Below, piece by piece: positions 6,709-7,569 of a DNA stretch of 7,569 nucleotides. The DNA comes from Gammaproteobacteria bacterium (GTDB lineage: Bacteria > Pseudomonadota > Gammaproteobacteria > Halothiobacillales > Halothiobacillaceae). The notes below the pieces were generated by a model, which did not search any database, was not told the DNA's origin, and worked only from the letters and a program-made list of their open reading frames with translations. Position numbers and translations under genes: made by a program. The stretch is taken from contig JARJMX020000214.1 in NCBI GenBank assembly GCA_029335925.2, positions 1 to 7,569 on the forward strand, written 5' to 3'. Position 1 is the stretch's first letter, and each line of letters begins with the position of its first letter.

Positions 6709-7500
6709 GTGAAGCTGCATTACGAAACCTTGGGGCGGGGCGAGCCGCTGATCATCCTGCACGGCCTGTTCGGCTCGGGCGCGAACTGGCGCAGCATCGC
6801 CCAGCGCCTGGCCGATACCTGGCAGGTCATCTTGCCTGATTTGCGCAATCACGGCCAATCCCCGCATGCGCCCACGACCCGCTATCAGGACATCGCGGGT
6901 GACACTTTGACCCTGATGGATGATTTGGGCCATAAGCATGCCCATATTTTGGGCCACTCGCTCGGCGGCAAAGCGGCAATGCTGCTCGCCAGCCAAGCAC
7001 CTGAGCGTATTGACAGCTTGACTGTGGTGGACATCGCCCCGCGCGCCTACTCGCCTCTGCACCTTGACCTCTTTGCCGCCATGCATGCCGTGCCACTGAC
7101 CCGCATCCGCTCGCGGCGCGAGGCCAGCGAGGCGATGGCCGCGTACATCTCCAACCCGGAGGTTCGTGAGTTCCTTGTGACCAATCTCGTGCGGGATGGC
7201 AATGGACGGTTCCACTGGCGACTGAACCTGACCGGGCTGGAGGAGGCGTACGAGGAGCTCAACGCCATGCCCTTCCTCGATCGGTTGTATGAGGGGCCGA
7301 CTTTGTTCATCCGCGGCGGGCATTCGGACTACGTGCGTGACGCCGACCTCGGCCTGATCCACCAAAGCTTCCCGGGGGCCTGTGTGGTCAGCCTGCCGCT
7401 GGCCCATCACTGGCCGCATGTCGAGACTCCCAACGAGTTCCTGCGCGTCCTGCGCGACTTTCTTAAGGCACGCTCCGAGCGTCTACCCTGTGAGGCTTGA
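6709..7500 (+). CDS. YbfF-like alpha/beta-hydrolase (esterase)
   Basis: This 263-residue alpha/beta-hydrolase-fold esterase is closest, by eye, to E. coli YbfF (254 residues), an esterase of uncertain natural substrate (acyl-CoA and short esters have been reported). Visible: the oxyanion loop HGLFGS (18-23), DLRNHGQSP (44-52), nucleophile elbow GHSLGGKA (82-89) with Ser84, Asp108 in VVDIAPR placed like the YbfF acid, and His234 in AHHWPHVETP. The catalytic set looks complete. No signal peptide, so probably cytoplasmic. The start is uncertain. GTG 6709 gives MKLHYETLGRGEP, which matches the usual start of the family and lies 37 bases after the ABC stop. ATG 6658, in frame, adds 17 residues unlike the family and overlaps the ABC gene by 14 bases. 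Neither has a good ribosome site. Close spacing suggests co-transcription with the exporter. Confidence 0.87.
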   Translation: MKLHYETLGRGEPLIILHGLFGSGANWRSIAQRLADTWQVILPDLRNHGQSPHAPTTRYQDIAGDTLTLMDDLGHKHAHILGHSLGGKAAMLLASQAPERIDSLTVVDIAPRAYSPLHLDLFAAMHAVPLTRIRSRREASEAMAAYISNPEVREFLVTNLVRDGNGRFHWRLNLTGLEEAYEELNAMPFLDRLYEGPTLFIRGGHSDYVRDADLGLIHQSFPGACVVSLPLAHHWPHVETPNEFLRVLRDFLKARSERLPCEA

Positions 7501-7569
7501 TTCCTTGACCATCCTGGGGCGAGCCGAGCTCGGCGCCTACCTCCACCTCACCCTCGCCTGGTCGGAGGA
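7490..7569 (+). CDS. Partial unidentified reading frame at the right edge
   Basis: An open frame begins at GTG 7490, overlapping the end of the hydrolase gene by 11 bases, or at TTG 7505, which has GTGAGG about 9 bases upstream as a plausible ribosome site. It stays open to the end of the window. The visible residues read RLDSLTILGRAELGAYLHL and on to LAWSE. I do not recognise the family and cannot exclude that this is a chance open frame. Its tight spacing fits a third gene in the exporter-hydrolase transcript. Confidence 0.38.
   Translation, partial: MRLDSLTILGRAELGAYLHLTLAWSE

Noticed and set aside
6926..6957. Repeated TTGGGCCA and a His-rich LGHKHAHILGHS stretch in the hydrolase
   Set aside because: It is explained by the strand leading into the nucleophile elbow of the alpha/beta-hydrolase; the DNA repeat follows from the two LGH codon runs.
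6526..7419. A 297-codon open frame on the minus strand opposite the hydrolase
   Set aside because: It lies antisense to a well-supported alpha/beta-hydrolase and the end of the ABC gene, and shows no family motif.
7523..7534. Perfect 12-base palindrome GCCGAGCTCGGC
   Set aside because: Short, fully GC-rich and without a T run or flanking operator-like symmetry; expected by chance in such DNA.

Overview
The window is GC-rich, densely coding DNA from a Proteobacterium, most likely a gammaproteobacterium. The lptM-lysA pair, a YbfF-type esterase and a long proteobacterial MprF point that way. I cannot name the genus from sequence alone. No mobile element, CRISPR array, tRNA or rRNA was seen, and no stretch longer than about 45 bases lacks a gene.

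Two gene groups diverge from a 40-base intergenic gap at 4844-4883. The left group is on the minus strand and reads lptM (outer-membrane lipoprotein, 4843-4697), lysA (diaminopimelate decarboxylase, 4660-3404), a DUF815-family AAA+ ATPase (about 3401-2643), mprF (aminoacyl-phosphatidylglycerol synthase/flippase, 2636-36), and the first 13 codons of a further gene. That last gene starts inside the mprF stop codon (39-1), looks like a signal peptide, and leaves the window. Gaps in this group are 36, about 2 and 6 bases, then a 4-base overlap, so it is very probably one transcript.

The right group is on the plus strand. It reads an MsbA-type ABC exporter half-transporter (4884-6671), a YbfF-like alpha/beta hydrolase (6709 or 6658 to 7500), and the beginning of another tightly packed reading frame (about 7490 onward) that runs off the end.

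Functionally this is a cell-envelope locus. LptM belongs to the LPS export machinery, an MsbA-like exporter may flip lipids, LysA supplies lysine and drains the peptidoglycan precursor meso-DAP, and MprF puts an amino acid, typically lysine, onto phosphatidylglycerol. The most interesting point is the apparent linkage of lysine synthesis, an uncharacterised ATPase, an aminoacyl-lipid synthase and a secreted product in one coupled operon. The clipped secreted gene sits where VirJ/AcvB-type aminoacyl-PG hydrolases are found beside mprF in other proteobacteria, but its identity cannot be seen here.
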